Source: Catonia carolina
Taxonomy: Eukaryota; Arthropoda; Insecta; Hemiptera; Achilidae
NCBI GenBank assembly: GCA_035578175.1
Contig: JAQMRL010000003.1
Span: 91,056,469 to 91,120,468 of the forward strand
Length of the DNA stretch: 64,000 bases
Direction: 5' to 3'
The notes below the pieces were generated by a model. It saw only the letters and a list, made by a program, of their open reading frames with translations. It was not told the origin of the DNA and made no database searches. The position numbers and the translations under genes are program-made. Of the stretch, positions 1 through 10,646 are shown in pieces. Numbering within the stretch: the stretch's first letter is position 1; the number at the start of each line of letters is the position of its first letter.

Positions 1-2989
1 ATGATGCTCCGGCTGGTCTACAGATTGTGCTACTAAAAGCTGGTGGCGACAAAACAAAATGTTTTTTTTTTTTAATTTAACACATGTTAATACAAAGTGA
101 TTACTTCAATTTATTGTTACAGGTATACCAACTAGAAATTCCAATAAACTACTTAACTTATTTAACTAAAACGAAATATGTAAAATGATAATGGTTTGTA
201 TAAATATTTAAATAGTTGAATCTTACTTAGAGTTTTATAACAATTTCACGCTAATTGTCAGTCACGAAAACTTGCTTCAATACGTGACGCAAACATTTTT
301 AACCAAATAACGTTAAAACTGTTCACAAAACACTCAAACAAAGAAAACGGTAGCCGCTTTTATACAGAAATAAAACATCGAAATTTCTCAAAGGATAAAC
401 AATATAGAGAAATAAATAAATGACAGAAAATTCTACTCTATACTAGAAAAACAACAAGACTGGAGCGCTAGGAAAGTAATTAATTATCAACAGGTGAGGT
501 CACTGACATAAACGCAAGGTCACAAAAACACAATCGTCCAACTAGTGTACGTCACAATACATTCGTCAACTTACTTTTGTTTTGATAGCTGTATAATGAA
601 GATGATTTCCACGAATTTAATTAATATTTTATTTAGGTGTTCTTCCTAACTCACCGTATGGATAGTAAATTCAATTGAAAACCCGCTTAAATGATGCCTA
701 GGATTGACAGATTTGATCTCCGTTTTAATAGGGCTATACTTTAGTTTTTTTTTTTTAAATTATGGAGCTAAATATATTTTAGGTAAACTTTGAATGAATA
801 AATTTTTAGACAACCAACAGCTCCAAAACTTTAGAATATAACACAATTTTGTGGAACTAATTAATGATGTATTATACTTTTAGAAAGCCATCAAATAATT
901 TTTGCATTTTAGTTTTGTGCTGTTATTTTATTCATTTATTTTGTTACTTAATAGATCGATTAAATTGAACAATATTAATAATATTATAAAACTGTATGCA
1001 AATAGGTATATAGATAGCTTACAGGAAAATATTGCATAACAATATGCTAACCGTAGCGGAAACAACAATGATTCTCGAACCAACAAAAGCAAAAAGATTG
1101 AAAAAGAATAAAGAAAATATCCTTAAGAAAATATTTTCACACGTTAATAAAGATGGAATATGATTAAACAACTAAAGTAAAAATATATAAACACTCACAA
1201 ATGATCACAGATGCTTTCAGTAGAAGGCGAGCGAGATGTTACGGTACTTACACAGGCTGTACAAGAACAGAATCACAAAATGAATTTGTAGATAATAAAA
1301 CACCAGAAAATTAAGTCAAAATGAATAACTTAATCAGATGAAGACATCAAACAACTAAACGTCTCAAAAAACGACAAAAATAATGTGAACAATTTTAGAA
1401 ACATCAAAATACACAAGTTTGAATAAGAACGAAGAAAGAAGGAAGGAATAAAGAGAATGCATGAAAAACCGGAGGATGGTCAGGAGAATACAATAAAAAC
1501 ATGGAAGCCTTCAGGTTCTTACAATGTATTTTCTCTTACGCTTTAACAGCGAATATTCTTCTTAGAATGCCGACGCTATCAATGAATATTGGCTACAGCT
1601 CTGATAAATCAGCTCTATCGTCAACCACCCTCAAAAGAGAATGCACACGCATGTTTGTTTAAGCTGTAATAACCTTCAACCATGAGATTTTCTTTGTTCA
1701 GCGTTACGTCTACCATCAATCTTGTCGTCAAGAATAAAAATTTAAAAAGCTCATATTCGTCACCCTTTTATAATTGACCAAGGTCTTCTTTCTTTTGATT
1801 ATGCTCATTAATGGTTCGCGCCCATACGTCTCAAAACGTAAGTTACATGATCACCCCCAAAACATTTAAGTTTACGCCACGTTACTGATGCTAACCATTC
1901 GGTGAGATAATATCATACTAAATAAAAATTAAACCTAATCTTACTGTAGTCATTTTAAAATATTATAAATTTTCTTTTGAACTTCATCAAGTTTTCGTAC
2001 TTTCACAGTTTCAATATTTTCCTATATTGGTGTATTTACTCTTTACTGTTATAGTTTTTCTTAATTTTTTGTCCGATCTGATGACGATCAAATAGAAATC
2101 CAAGACCAGCGCAACAGTGCCCATCAATTTAACCTTTTACATCTTTTATGCGGTCATAAGTTCTTCATCAATAGTCACAAACAACGCATTTAAGTTTGAG
2201 ATATTGTGTGCACTAGAAGAAGCAGCTAGCGAAGAGAGCTTGTATACTGCAATACAACAAAATGTGCACATTAGACTTTCTCTTTATTTTCATTTTATTT
2301 GTGTATAAACTACGTAATCTACATAGGAAATTTATTATTTTCCGTCGTTTCGTATAATCTGGATTCGGTTAACTGGGATTCTACTGTACTGTTTGTCGTT
2401 CGTCTGTTATTACAAAAAATAAAAAAATGCAATTTTAAACTATTACTGTACATGAACTGCAGGTTGTTAAGTGTTATAAAACTAAATATTAAAATATCGA
2501 ATAAAAACCCACCTGGAAGTATGAGGTATAATTATAAAGCCGTAACTACGTTAACTGTTTATGTTGATTAAATTCAGTATTAAAATATACAAAACCACCT
2601 TCATAGGGTTGTAATTTATGAATGTAAATAACTTACCACTCAGCTTGCATGCAACTTTTTGTTGTTATTAAGGGAGTAAAGAACCATTTTTCATTTAACT
2701 AATATTTTTAATTTATAAAATCAGGCGTAGTTTTCTTTTAAATAAGTTAAGTTCAGAATGGATTAAAATATATTATGCACTTTATCTCAAAAATACATTA
2801 ATTGATAATTATTATGGTTTACATTAATTTTTATTAATCGATTTTTTATCATTCTTTGTAAGTAAAATATGTAATTTTAAATAAAAAATAGTGCTCAGGT
2901 AATTACCACAACCTCAAAACATACCGATACAAACACTTCTATTAATAATATTATTTCTAAAAAAATATATAAATAGGAGAGTTTACATT
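1..2989. other. AT-rich DNA, no gene recognised
   Basis: Open frames of 63 and 90 codons (2117-2571) have A/T-driven composition and no recognisable motif. No repeat shared with the rest of the window was recognised. Confidence 0.6.
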
Positions 2990-3800
2990 TTTGCTTTCTC
3001 TTACCTATATGAATATAGGCTATAGGAAAGAAAGTATTGTTTTCCATCGATTTTTCGAAAACGAGTTTTCACCGGATCTACATGTTTTCAGACCCCTGAA
3101 CCCAAAAAAAAAACATGTTTATAGCGATTGGTCTGTGTGTATGTGTTTGTGTGTGTGTGTGTTTGTCTGTGTGCGTGTGTGCGCGCGTGCGTATGTTCGT
3201 GTGTGTGCGTGTGTGTGCGCGCGCGGGTGTGTGTGTGTGTGAACAGAATATCTCAAGAACAAAACATCGCACAAAGTTGAAACTTAAAACTTAAGTTAGA
3301 TACTACTAGAGAACCCTAAACGAACATTTTCATCAAAATTGATAAACCGGAAGTAGTAGTTTATTCGTGTCACATTTCACTTTTTTGAGATATTTTCAAA
3401 AAAAGCTCTTACGATTTTTTGTAAATCGCCTCATTTACTACGTTTTTTATGCTCTACAAAATAGGGTAGGCGTTATGTCTACTGAAATTCTTGGGAAGGC
3501 TGTTCTCTCGTAGAAAAAATGTTTTTTTTTTAAGATTGCGACCTTATTATACATTTTAGGACAAAAAAGTATCATAAAAGTTGTAGACATTTAAGAAATC
3601 TACAAATTTTATTTGAAACGTTTCTTTGTATAACGCTTAGGTTAGCGGTAATTCGTGATTTTCTGTTTTTCACGGCCTTAGTATGCCTTATACGACAAAA
3701 GTGTAAATAAAATTTATAGAAAATTATAAGAACTACAACTTTTATTTTAAGCATTTTTTCTACAGAGCTTAGTTTAGTGTGAAAGAGTGATTTTCTGTAT
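2990..3800 (+). repeat. Interspersed repeat with internal (GT)n, copy 1
   Basis: Starts near CTTTCTCTTACCTATATG and has ACGAGTTTTCACCGGATC, then a GT/GC microsatellite at 3130-3241. After it come AATATCTCAAGAAC, TTCATCAAAATTGATAAACCGG and a long T-rich end. Aligned copies, inverted, lie at 25.5, 47.75 and 58.05 kb. No ORF, no clear terminal repeats; class unknown. Confidence 0.7.
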
Positions 3801-3859
3801 TATTAAGCCAAACTAAGGTTTTTTTTGTTTTTTTCTTGACACTTCCAGAGCCGCTTCAA

Positions 3860-4190
3860 ACGTCTGCACTGAGAACTCGGTATCGCCCAAGTGTACATGT
3901 TGTGTATGAGAGGGTTGTCATGTAATTCAAATTTGTCATGCATCGTCTTTTATAGTTGTTTTGTGACATCAATTACGTATGGGATTTGTAAGTCTTTATG
4001 CAACATTGAGTTTGTGATGTAAAAAAAGCATTGCGTTATCGTTCGTAGAATCTTGTTCTGAATCGCTTGTATACGTTTCATGTGTGAAGGTTTAGCAGAT
4101 CCCCAAAGTTGAACGCCATAAGTCCAGATTGGTCTTAGACAATCTACTAAGTAACTTTTCGAACCAAATTTTGATGCAACCACTTTTAAG
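3860..4190 (-). pseudogene. LINE (jockey-like) RT C-terminal remnant
   Basis: Minus-strand text RPIWTYGVQLWGSAKPSHMKRIQ and QNKILRTITQ followed by LHKDLQIPYV is the well-known C-terminal signature of jockey-clade ORF2. The frame breaks after about 77 codons and no catalytic RT motif is present. It is old and truncated. Confidence 0.8.
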
Positions 4191-4306
4191 CGCGGATGAA
4201 ATTGTTATTATTGTATAATGTATTCTCAATATTTAAACAACTTTATTTTTTTAACTCCACGTATTATTCATCACCACAAATAACAACAGTCATTAAGTAG
4301 AAGTAG

Positions 4307-4572
4307 TGTTAAAGTATGTACGTTGTTGTAGAACACAATAAAGAATAATCGAGAAGAATAATTTTCTAACGTTAATAAATAGGCGATTAAACAATTTAAA
4401 CTGGAGGACCAGGCTGGTTGCATTTGGTAGTTGCCAGCCACAACTAAACGACTGAGTGATTGAACGAAATGGTTAAACAAGCGGTTAAGCAAAACTGACA
4501 AAATAGGTAGGAAACGAGAGTTAAAGGACATGACATTACATGGGAACACACATTATTGGTCAACAATACATA

Positions 4573-4607
<35 letters not shown>

Positions 4608-5226
4608 GTTTAACGTCCGACTGTTTTGCAAATTGCTGCTAATGCAGACGGTGAAGGATGAAATGAATTTTTTCTAACGTATGAAAAAATGCCATGCCCG
4701 AGTGGGATTCGAACCCAAGACCGCGTGATGAGAGGCGAGCACGTTACCAACATCGCCAACGCGGCCGGCTCCAATACATAATAAACAAGTGCGCACTTAC
4801 CTTTAATCCAGTATTGAGAATTCACAATTGTAGACAGCGCGTGTTTGATAGCACTAACAGACACCACATGAAGCAAATAACAAACGAAAAAGTTCACAAT
4901 ATATTGACATGAGCAACTGAATATAATAATTCACAAAATTAGACAGGAACAAACGAATTGAGTTCATAGCGAGCGAAACGAAATGTAAGAACGAAACGAG
5001 ATTGTAAAGCTGGTAGCGTGGTAGCGTCCCAACGCCATGCGTTACACGCATCAGGAAAGCGCGCATCCATTCATTATGAATGCTGAACCAACAAAGAGCA
5101 ATGAGGAAGGCGGAAATGCAAGGATGTAGAGGGAGAAAATGACGTGATCGGTTAGGTCATAGGAAGCATCAAGTAAATTTGAAATATCAACAAGGCGGGA
5201 TTTACGGATCTATTTTGTCAGTATGA
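4307..5226 (-). repeat. 3' LTR of the BEL/Pao element, interrupted by a SINE
   Basis: Matches 8298-9009 throughout except for 208 extra bases, which equals the SINE (196 bp) plus its 12-bp target duplication. In element orientation it ends in AACA. The other edge is either TGACAAAA at 5220 or, if the shared GTATGA is counted, 5226. Confidence 0.88.
4576..4771 (-). mobile_element. tRNA-derived SINE inserted in the BEL/Pao 3' LTR
   Basis: On the minus strand it starts GCCGGCCGCGTTGGCGATG, carries an A-box-like stretch (GTAACGTGCTCGCC) and a B box (GGTTCGAATCCC), and ends in a long poly(A) (poly-T on plus, 4576-4606). The flanking 12-bp duplication CAATACATAATA (4564-4575, 4772-4783) is single at the matching site of the other LTR (8552-8580), proving insertion into that LTR. 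It shares its body with SINEs at 14.1 and 32.6 kb. Confidence 0.92.
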
Positions 5227-5700
5227 TTGTCAGTATTTGTTAGTATTTGATTGGAGACAACTCGGTGGAAGCCTTCAGCGTAGACTTGAAGCGACGACTT
5301 GACGAAGTAACAGTAGCGTGATCGGTCGAGAGACTGGCGTAGTCGGTAGACGAAGCGAGACGAGAATCAACAGCGGTGAGCTCGGATGGAGCAGCGAATC
5401 GAGTTGAAGTCGAAGAAACGTGATTAGTTGAAACAGTAGCGCGATCCGAATTGTTGTCGGATGCGGGCGAAACAAATAAGCAATTAAACGGGTGAACAGT
5501 AGAAACGACAGATTTATTGATCTCGGGGTTTACAGTAACATCGAGTTCAATTTTTGAATCAGCAGGAACGTATCTGCGATGATACGTTTGATGATTGACG
5601 GCGAGAATTTGAGGCGAAATCGAATTTGTATTTGACGGTCGGTTTCTAACAATAGATGATGCGGAGTTAGCAGCAGTAGTAATCGACGAGGATTTGAGCG
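5227..5700 (-). other. Remnant of BEL/Pao internal region, Ser/Thr-rich
   Basis: Between the protease stop and the 3' LTR. One minus-strand frame is open for about 150 codons (rich in Ser, Thr, Ala) and ends SPIKY near 5250. No RT, RNase H or integrase motif and no polypurine tract before the LTR, so a large deletion probably joined distant parts of the element here. Confidence 0.5.
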
Positions 5701-6795
5701 TTATTGAGCGTTATTTGAGAAAACAGATGTTAAAAGCGAATCGTTAATTGTTAAAGAATTAGGTGGTCGGATGTCGGGTAATTTGCCGAACACCACGTAA
5801 CCAAATACAGTTAATAAAGCGGATGGAGCGCCTCTTATTAAATGCGTTTTACTGAAATCTAGTATTTCTGAGAAGCAGTCAGCGCCAAGCAGTAGATCTA
5901 CTGGATTGGGGCTGCGAAAACGAAAGTCGGCTAGCAGATGGTTAGGAAACTGTTCACCAACGGATTTATGAATTCGAGAAGCAGGAAGTCGGTCTGATAT
6001 TTTTTGAATAACAGTAGCCTGAAGCGGTAAGCGAAAATTAGAATTTTGCGGCGACAGAATTGTAAGGTTAGTAGTACCTTTAACGGAGGTAACTTGAGAT
6101 GAAATACCTTGTAAGCGCTTAGTAGTAGGCGCTATGTCGAGTTGAAGATCACAAGCGGCGTTATAGGTTAGAATGCTTGATTGAGAACCATTGTCAATTA
6201 CAGCGCGAAGTCGAACAACTTTACCGGAAGAATTAACAGCGTGAACAATAGCGGTGCCTAACAGCGCGGTTTGTCCATCAAGTCGACAAGAGAGAGTACA
6301 ATCAGTAGGTTTTTCAGTAATAATCGACGAAGACGAATTTCCAGTAGTTACCGGCTTATTAGCAGAGCAGGTAGCGCAGGAATCAATTGGCGGAGTTGCA
6401 AGAGCAGTATCCTGAATCGACGGCGAAGAATTAGCAAGCAGACACCCGGGAAACTGTGAATTGTTGTCCGGGTGTTCGATGAGTTGAGACGAATTGGCGG
6501 TTTGCGAATTATGCGGTTTAACAACGGAAGTATTAGATGAATTCGATTGTTGCGTGTTACGGTCAAAATGTAACAGCGTATTATGAAATTTGGACTGACA
6601 AATACGACAATGTTTAGTCGATTTGCAGTTACGGCGATCGTGATTGCCGAAGCATGCGAAACACAGTTTAAGCCGAGAAATAATTTTGTAGCGATTATCA
6701 ACAGTTTGTGAAAGAAATTCACTGCAGTTTTGAATCGAGTGAAAGTTAGATTCGCACGAAAGACAATTTAAGTGAGTTTGATTTAACAAAAAATG
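5701..6795 (-). CDS. BEL/Pao zinc knuckles and aspartic protease (partial polyprotein)
   Basis: The open frame extends to 6987, but homology starts only near 6795. Cys/His knuckles (CLSCESNFHSIQNC; CFACFGNHDRRNC, then HCRICQSKFHNTLLH) are followed by a low-complexity Ser/Asn linker and a DUF1758-type retropepsin: VRLRAVIDNGSQSSIL with catalytic Asp in DNGS, and LLLGADCF near the end. The frame stops at 5701, just after an 11-bp tandem repeat (GAGCGTTATT-type, 5697-5722). The RT expected next is missing. Function: processing of the element's own Gag; without Pol the copy could only move using enzymes supplied by another element. Confidence 0.8.
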   Translation of the reverse strand, partial: HFLLNQTHLNCLSCESNFHSIQNCSEFLSQTVDNRYKIISRLKLCFACFGNHDRRNCKSTKHCRICQSKFHNTLLHFDRNTQQSNSSNTSVVKPHNSQTANSSQLIEHPDNNSQFPGCLLANSSPSIQDTALATPPIDSCATCSANKPVTTGNSSSSIITEKPTDCTLSCRLDGQTALLGTAIVHAVNSSGKVVRLRAVIDNGSQSSILTYNAACDLQLDIAPTTKRLQGISSQVTSVKGTTNLTILSPQNSNFRLPLQATVIQKISDRLPASRIHKSVGEQFPNHLLADFRFRSPNPVDLLLGADCFSEILDFSKTHLIRGAPSALLTVFGYVVFGKLPDIRPPNSLTINDSLLTSVFSNNAQ

Positions 6796-7798
6796 AAGGT
6801 ACATTGTCAGAGTTAGCAGACGGCGAGGTTGAATTCCGATTATTTTGTATAAAACGGAGATTAGCGGATGCCAGATTTGATGAGTCCGGTTGATCAAAGT
6901 CAGATTTACTTGTATGCGAAAAACTAGCGTTATGGATAGATTGAGAAGAATTAAGTAGCTCGCAAGAATGCATTTTAGATGTAACAAAAGAGATTAAAGC
7001 TTCGTAAGAAGGAACGCTTGAAGTAGAATTTTGATCCTCAAAAGCTTGTTTTGTAACGGGATCCAAGTTAGAATAAGCAATCTCGAACAACAGATATTCA
7101 AGAAGGTTGATGTCTAGTATCCGCAAAGCACCAATAGCAGATTCGTGTACGTTTAAGAAATGTTTTAATGACTGATAGTTGGGCGTTTCCGACTTGATGA
7201 AATTGAAAACTTGAGTTAAATGTACATTTGCGATCCGCCTAGCGTTCGAGTATCGATCGAGAATTAAATTATAAGCTAATAAATAATTATCAGCTGACAG
7301 AGGTAAATGTTCAATTAATCGCAGTGGTTCGCTGGTTAAAGAACACCGTAAATAATGCAGCTTTTGTACATGAGATAATTCATTATTATTATGAATTAAA
7401 TCGTTAAACAGACTTATGAAATTTTGAAATTTAGTGATATCCCCATCGTAGGAAGGGAGACGAATGTGAGGTAGCTGAACTAATGGTGGGTTATTGGTTT
7501 TGACTTGGTTTGTAATAATTACAGTTTTATCTAATGATTGAATTAATTGTTGAGCAGAATCGATCAATTGAAAATATTTATTCTCAAAGGTAGCACGTTC
7601 GATTTCAAAATTGTTGTCAGGTTGTAATAATTCAATTTTAGTTTGAATCTGTTCAAATTCGGACCAGATATCAGCAAATTTATCTAAGCGTAACTTAACT
7701 TGAGTGATTTCAGCGTTAGATTTGAGAAAATTGTCAAAACGAACTAAATGATTATTAATAACCTCACGTTTTTTAAGTAAGGCCTTGTAGTCGTCCAT
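6746..7798 (-). CDS. BEL/Pao Gag-like protein
   Basis: About 350 codons from ATG at 7798 (MDDYKALLKKR). An ATG 10 codons further upstream exists, but MDDY fits the family's start before a coiled-coil. An N-terminal helical region is followed by LPHIRLPSYDGDITKFQNF and LHYLRCSLTSEPLRLIEHL, which match the DUF1759-type capsid core of BEL/Pao Gag. In intact relatives Gag continues in frame into knuckles and protease; here the frame ends early at 6746, after a run of six T at about 6787-6792, while knuckle coding continues in the +1 frame. Most likely a one-base indel; a +1 recoding event is an alternative. Confidence 0.82.
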   Translation of the reverse strand: MDDYKALLKKREVINNHLVRFDNFLKSNAEITQVKLRLDKFADIWSEFEQIQTKIELLQPDNNFEIERATFENKYFQLIDSAQQLIQSLDKTVIITNQVKTNNPPLVQLPHIRLPSYDGDITKFQNFISLFNDLIHNNNELSHVQKLHYLRCSLTSEPLRLIEHLPLSADNYLLAYNLILDRYSNARRIANVHLTQVFNFIKSETPNYQSLKHFLNVHESAIGALRILDINLLEYLLFEIAYSNLDPVTKQAFEDQNSTSSVPSYEALISFVTSKMHSCELLNSSQSIHNASFSHTSKSDFDQPDSSNLASANLRFIQNNRNSTSPSANSDNVPSFFVKSNSLKLSFVRI

Positions 7799-8297
7799 GA
7801 TGAAAGAAATAAATGAATAAATTAACAAACAAACACAGGTTGAAAAACGTAAACAAAATAACAGATGATTGAAATTAGGTTAGTGTGCCGATGTAGTATT
7901 GAATGTAAATGACGACGAAATGAACGGCGAAGGTCCAGTTTGCAATTGAAACTGGATTGTCAAGTCAAGAGAGCGAGGGCGGAGAGATTCTGCGCAGTAC
8001 AGCGCTGTTACTTGATTGAAGACGAAGAAAAAAGATGGCGACGAGTGACAATTTGTGAACAGATCGAAGCGGCGATACCAAGAAAAGCTTGTGACGTCAC
8101 GAACATAAGCGAGGTTGTTCCCTATAACACGGTATAGCCAACAACGCAATACGAAACAGACAAGCCTTAACCCGCATGTAACACCATGAACAAAGACAGT
8201 TACACAATATGTAATAACGAATTTAATAAAATAATATATATATAATTGACTGTAACCACAATTACTGATAAACATCCGCAGCCCACGAGGACCAAAA
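7799..8297 (-). other. BEL/Pao 5' leader and primer binding site
   Basis: Non-coding leader between the 5' LTR and the Gag start. It begins TTTTGGTCCTCG on the minus strand, with TGG at the position where a tRNA 3' CCA would pair (8281-8294). The open frames here look incidental. I could not assign the tRNA. Confidence 0.5.
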
Positions 8298-9009
8298 TGT
8301 TAAAGTATGTACGTTGTTGTAGAACACAATAAAGAATAATCGAGAAGAATAATTTTCTAACGTTAATAAATAGGCGATTAAACAATTTAAACTGGAGGAC
8401 CAGGCTGGTTGCATTTGGTAGTTGCCAGCCACAACTAAACGACTGAGTGATTGAACGAAATGGTTAAACAAGCGGTTAAGCAAAACTGACAAAATAGGTA
8501 GGAAACGAGAGTTAAAGGACATGACATTACATGGGAACACACATTATTGGTCAACAATACATAATAAACAAGTGCGCACTTACCTTTAATCCAGTATTGA
8601 GAATTCACAATTGTAGACAGCGCGTGTTTGATAGCACTAACAGACACCACATGAAGCAAATAACAAACGAAAAAGTTCACAATATATTGACATGAGCAAC
8701 TGAATATAATAATTCACAAAATTAGACAGGAACGAACGAATTGAGTTCATAGCGAGCGAAACGAAATGTAAGAACGAAACGAGATTGTAAAGCTGGTAGC
8801 GTGGTAGCGTCCCAACGCCATGCGTTACACGCATCAGGAAAGCGCGCATCCATTCATTATGAATGCTGAACCAACAAAGAGCAATGAGGAAGGCGGAAAT
8901 GCAAGGATGTAGAGGGAGAAAATGACGTGATCGGTTAGGTCATAGGAAGCATCAAGTAAATTTGAAATATCAACAAGGCGGGATTTACGGATCTATTTTG
9001 TCAGTATGA
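8298..9009 (-). repeat. 5' LTR of the BEL/Pao element
   Basis: About 706-712 bp, the uninterrupted copy of the LTR at 4307. It serves as the empty-site reference for the SINE insertion. Only one substitution (A/G in GGAACRAACG) was noticed between the copies. Confidence 0.88.
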
Positions 9010-10463
9010 AGTGGCGTTAACAAGTAGGTTAATATATTATATATTTTTAAATTGATAAGTGCTACCATCTGGTAGTAACCGAACTGTGACATCAATTGGA
9101 AAAGAATTTGTTTTGTAATATTAAAGTAAAAACTTTTAAGTGCCATCGATTCCATTATACCTCACATGCAGAACGTTAATAAACAAAAGCAATTGATGTA
9201 TTATAACAATCAATCATAAATTGTTTTAAACTTTATACTCCAGTAATAATATAATATAATTATACAGTAAAATAAAGTTCAATATTATAATAATCAGAAT
9301 GATCTAGAAAACCTCAAGAGAATATATTCAGCATAACTGTCATTGCTATTACATGTTTCGAGTTGCTCTTTTACGTTTATTGCATTTGTGTATCTTCCAT
9401 GAAGTTTACAACATGTTGCTGAAGCACTTAAAATTTCATTACAATGTTATACAGTTTAGTACCTTTTAAAGCTACACTAAAATGTAAAGAGTAAATTATC
9501 TGAGTTCAGTTAAAACCGTATTGGTTACTATAAACGTCAGAACTATTACAATATTTAATTTAATGGATCTCATTTTATAACACGTTCTGTAAAAATTAAT
9601 AACGTTTAGTTTCGTTAGTTTTAACTTATTGGTTTTAAATAATCAATCAATTATAAATTCCCTGTAACCGTTCATGACTAATGACCTATTTTTTTACCGA
9701 ACATTAAAAAGTTTTCCTCATCCAATAACTTTTTAATAATGAAATATAAAACTTTCCTTTAAATCTATTTAAAGTAAATTTTAGACATATAGCAATCAGT
9801 AATACGAACCTTTTTATTATTATTTTTTTAATTTTCTGGTCGAAATATCAGAAATATTTTACGTGAACCTCCGTCAAATGGTCTTTTCAATCAGAGGAAA
9901 ATAAACCAAATGTTTCTACTCAATTCCTTTCAATGATCAACATTAATTAATTAATTAGGGATATGATAGTTATCATAGCGTCGAATAGTCTAAAGAATTG
10001 AGCAAAATATTTTGTTTTTTCTGTTATCCAAACTTGTTTTCTAAGATCCTCTTTAAATTTAGTATATATAATTTATATGATTTCCAAGAAGAAATACATG
10101 AAAAGTTATAAAGGGAAAATTTAATTCTTTCCTTTAATCACAACAGTAGTGAATACATCGATTGTAAATGGGTAGAGACTCTAAGAAACTCGATTTATCA
10201 GTTAGAAAATAAAAATCTCATGTTCAGATACTATAGCACAAAACTATATTTTGCCGCAAGCTATCTCGCCTCTTTACAGGATATTTGAAATAAGTATGCA
10301 GTGTGGACATGTTGGTTGGAAGATTATATATTTCATACTACTACAACCAGAAACATCAATATTGTCAAGACGATGTCATGACCAAACCGATCACGGTAAT
10401 ATGGTAGTAGAACAAGCGGCAGACTGACTAAACAATGTTTTTATAATGAACAATAGTAGCTCT
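9010..10463. other. AT-rich DNA, nothing recognised
   Basis: Between the BEL/Pao 5' LTR and the 10.5-kb SINE. No ORF of note; no repeat identified. Confidence 0.6.
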
Positions 10464-10646
10464 GACGGCCTCCATGGAGTAGTGACTAGCGAGCCAGTCC
10501 ATAAAGCGAAAGGTCTCTGGTTCGATTCCCGGCTAGGGTCCGGAAATTTCAATGTGTTAAAACCCACCGTAAGAATACAAAAACCTACAGTTGTCCGTAA
10601 TTACCAAGCTGTTGATGCAATTTTAAATAAACTAAAGAAATAAAAT
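10464..10646 (+). mobile_element. tRNA-derived SINE, second head type
   Basis: The tRNA-like head has GGAGTAGTGACTAGCGAG (A-box region) and GGTTCGATTCCC (B box). The 3' part, ending GTTGATGCAATTTTAAATAAA and an A-rich tail, resembles the tail of the SINE at 32.6 kb although the heads differ. The short ORF here is not a gene. Confidence 0.75.

Larger units (their letters stand above)
4307..9009 (-). mobile_element. BEL/Pao LTR retrotransposon, non-autonomous (no RT/integrase)
   Basis: Two LTRs in the same orientation flank ~3.1 kb encoding, on the minus strand, a BEL/Pao Gag and then zinc knuckles and an aspartic protease. The part that should hold RT, RNase H and integrase is absent: only ~450 bp of Ser/Thr-rich coding-like sequence lies between the protease ORF and the 3' LTR. 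The LTRs differ by one substitution that I could find, apart from a SINE inserted in one, so the insertion is young. A candidate primer binding site (TGGTCCTCGTGGGC on the minus strand, 8281-8294) abuts the 5' LTR. No clean target duplication: flanks AGTAG and AGTGG match at 4 of 5 positions. Confidence 0.85.

Noticed and set aside
2991..3272. Overlapping plus and minus ORFs at 3.0-3.3 kb
   Set aside because: They read through the GT/GC microsatellite (Cys/Val/Arg or His/Thr repeats) and belong to the interspersed repeat.
4694..4912. tRNA gene on the minus strand
   Set aside because: A and B boxes are present but the cloverleaf is poor, a poly(A) tail follows, and the whole unit is a SINE with a target duplication. 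The same holds for the tRNA-like heads at 10.5, 14.1, 19.0, 32.6, 38.8 and 50.5 kb.
7880..8275. 131-codon minus frame before Gag
   Set aside because: Falls in the element's leader, hydrophobic and without family match.
4271..8849. Paired identical ORFs of 92, 95/81 and 70 codons in the two LTRs
   Set aside because: Duplicated only because the LTRs are duplicated; no protein family.
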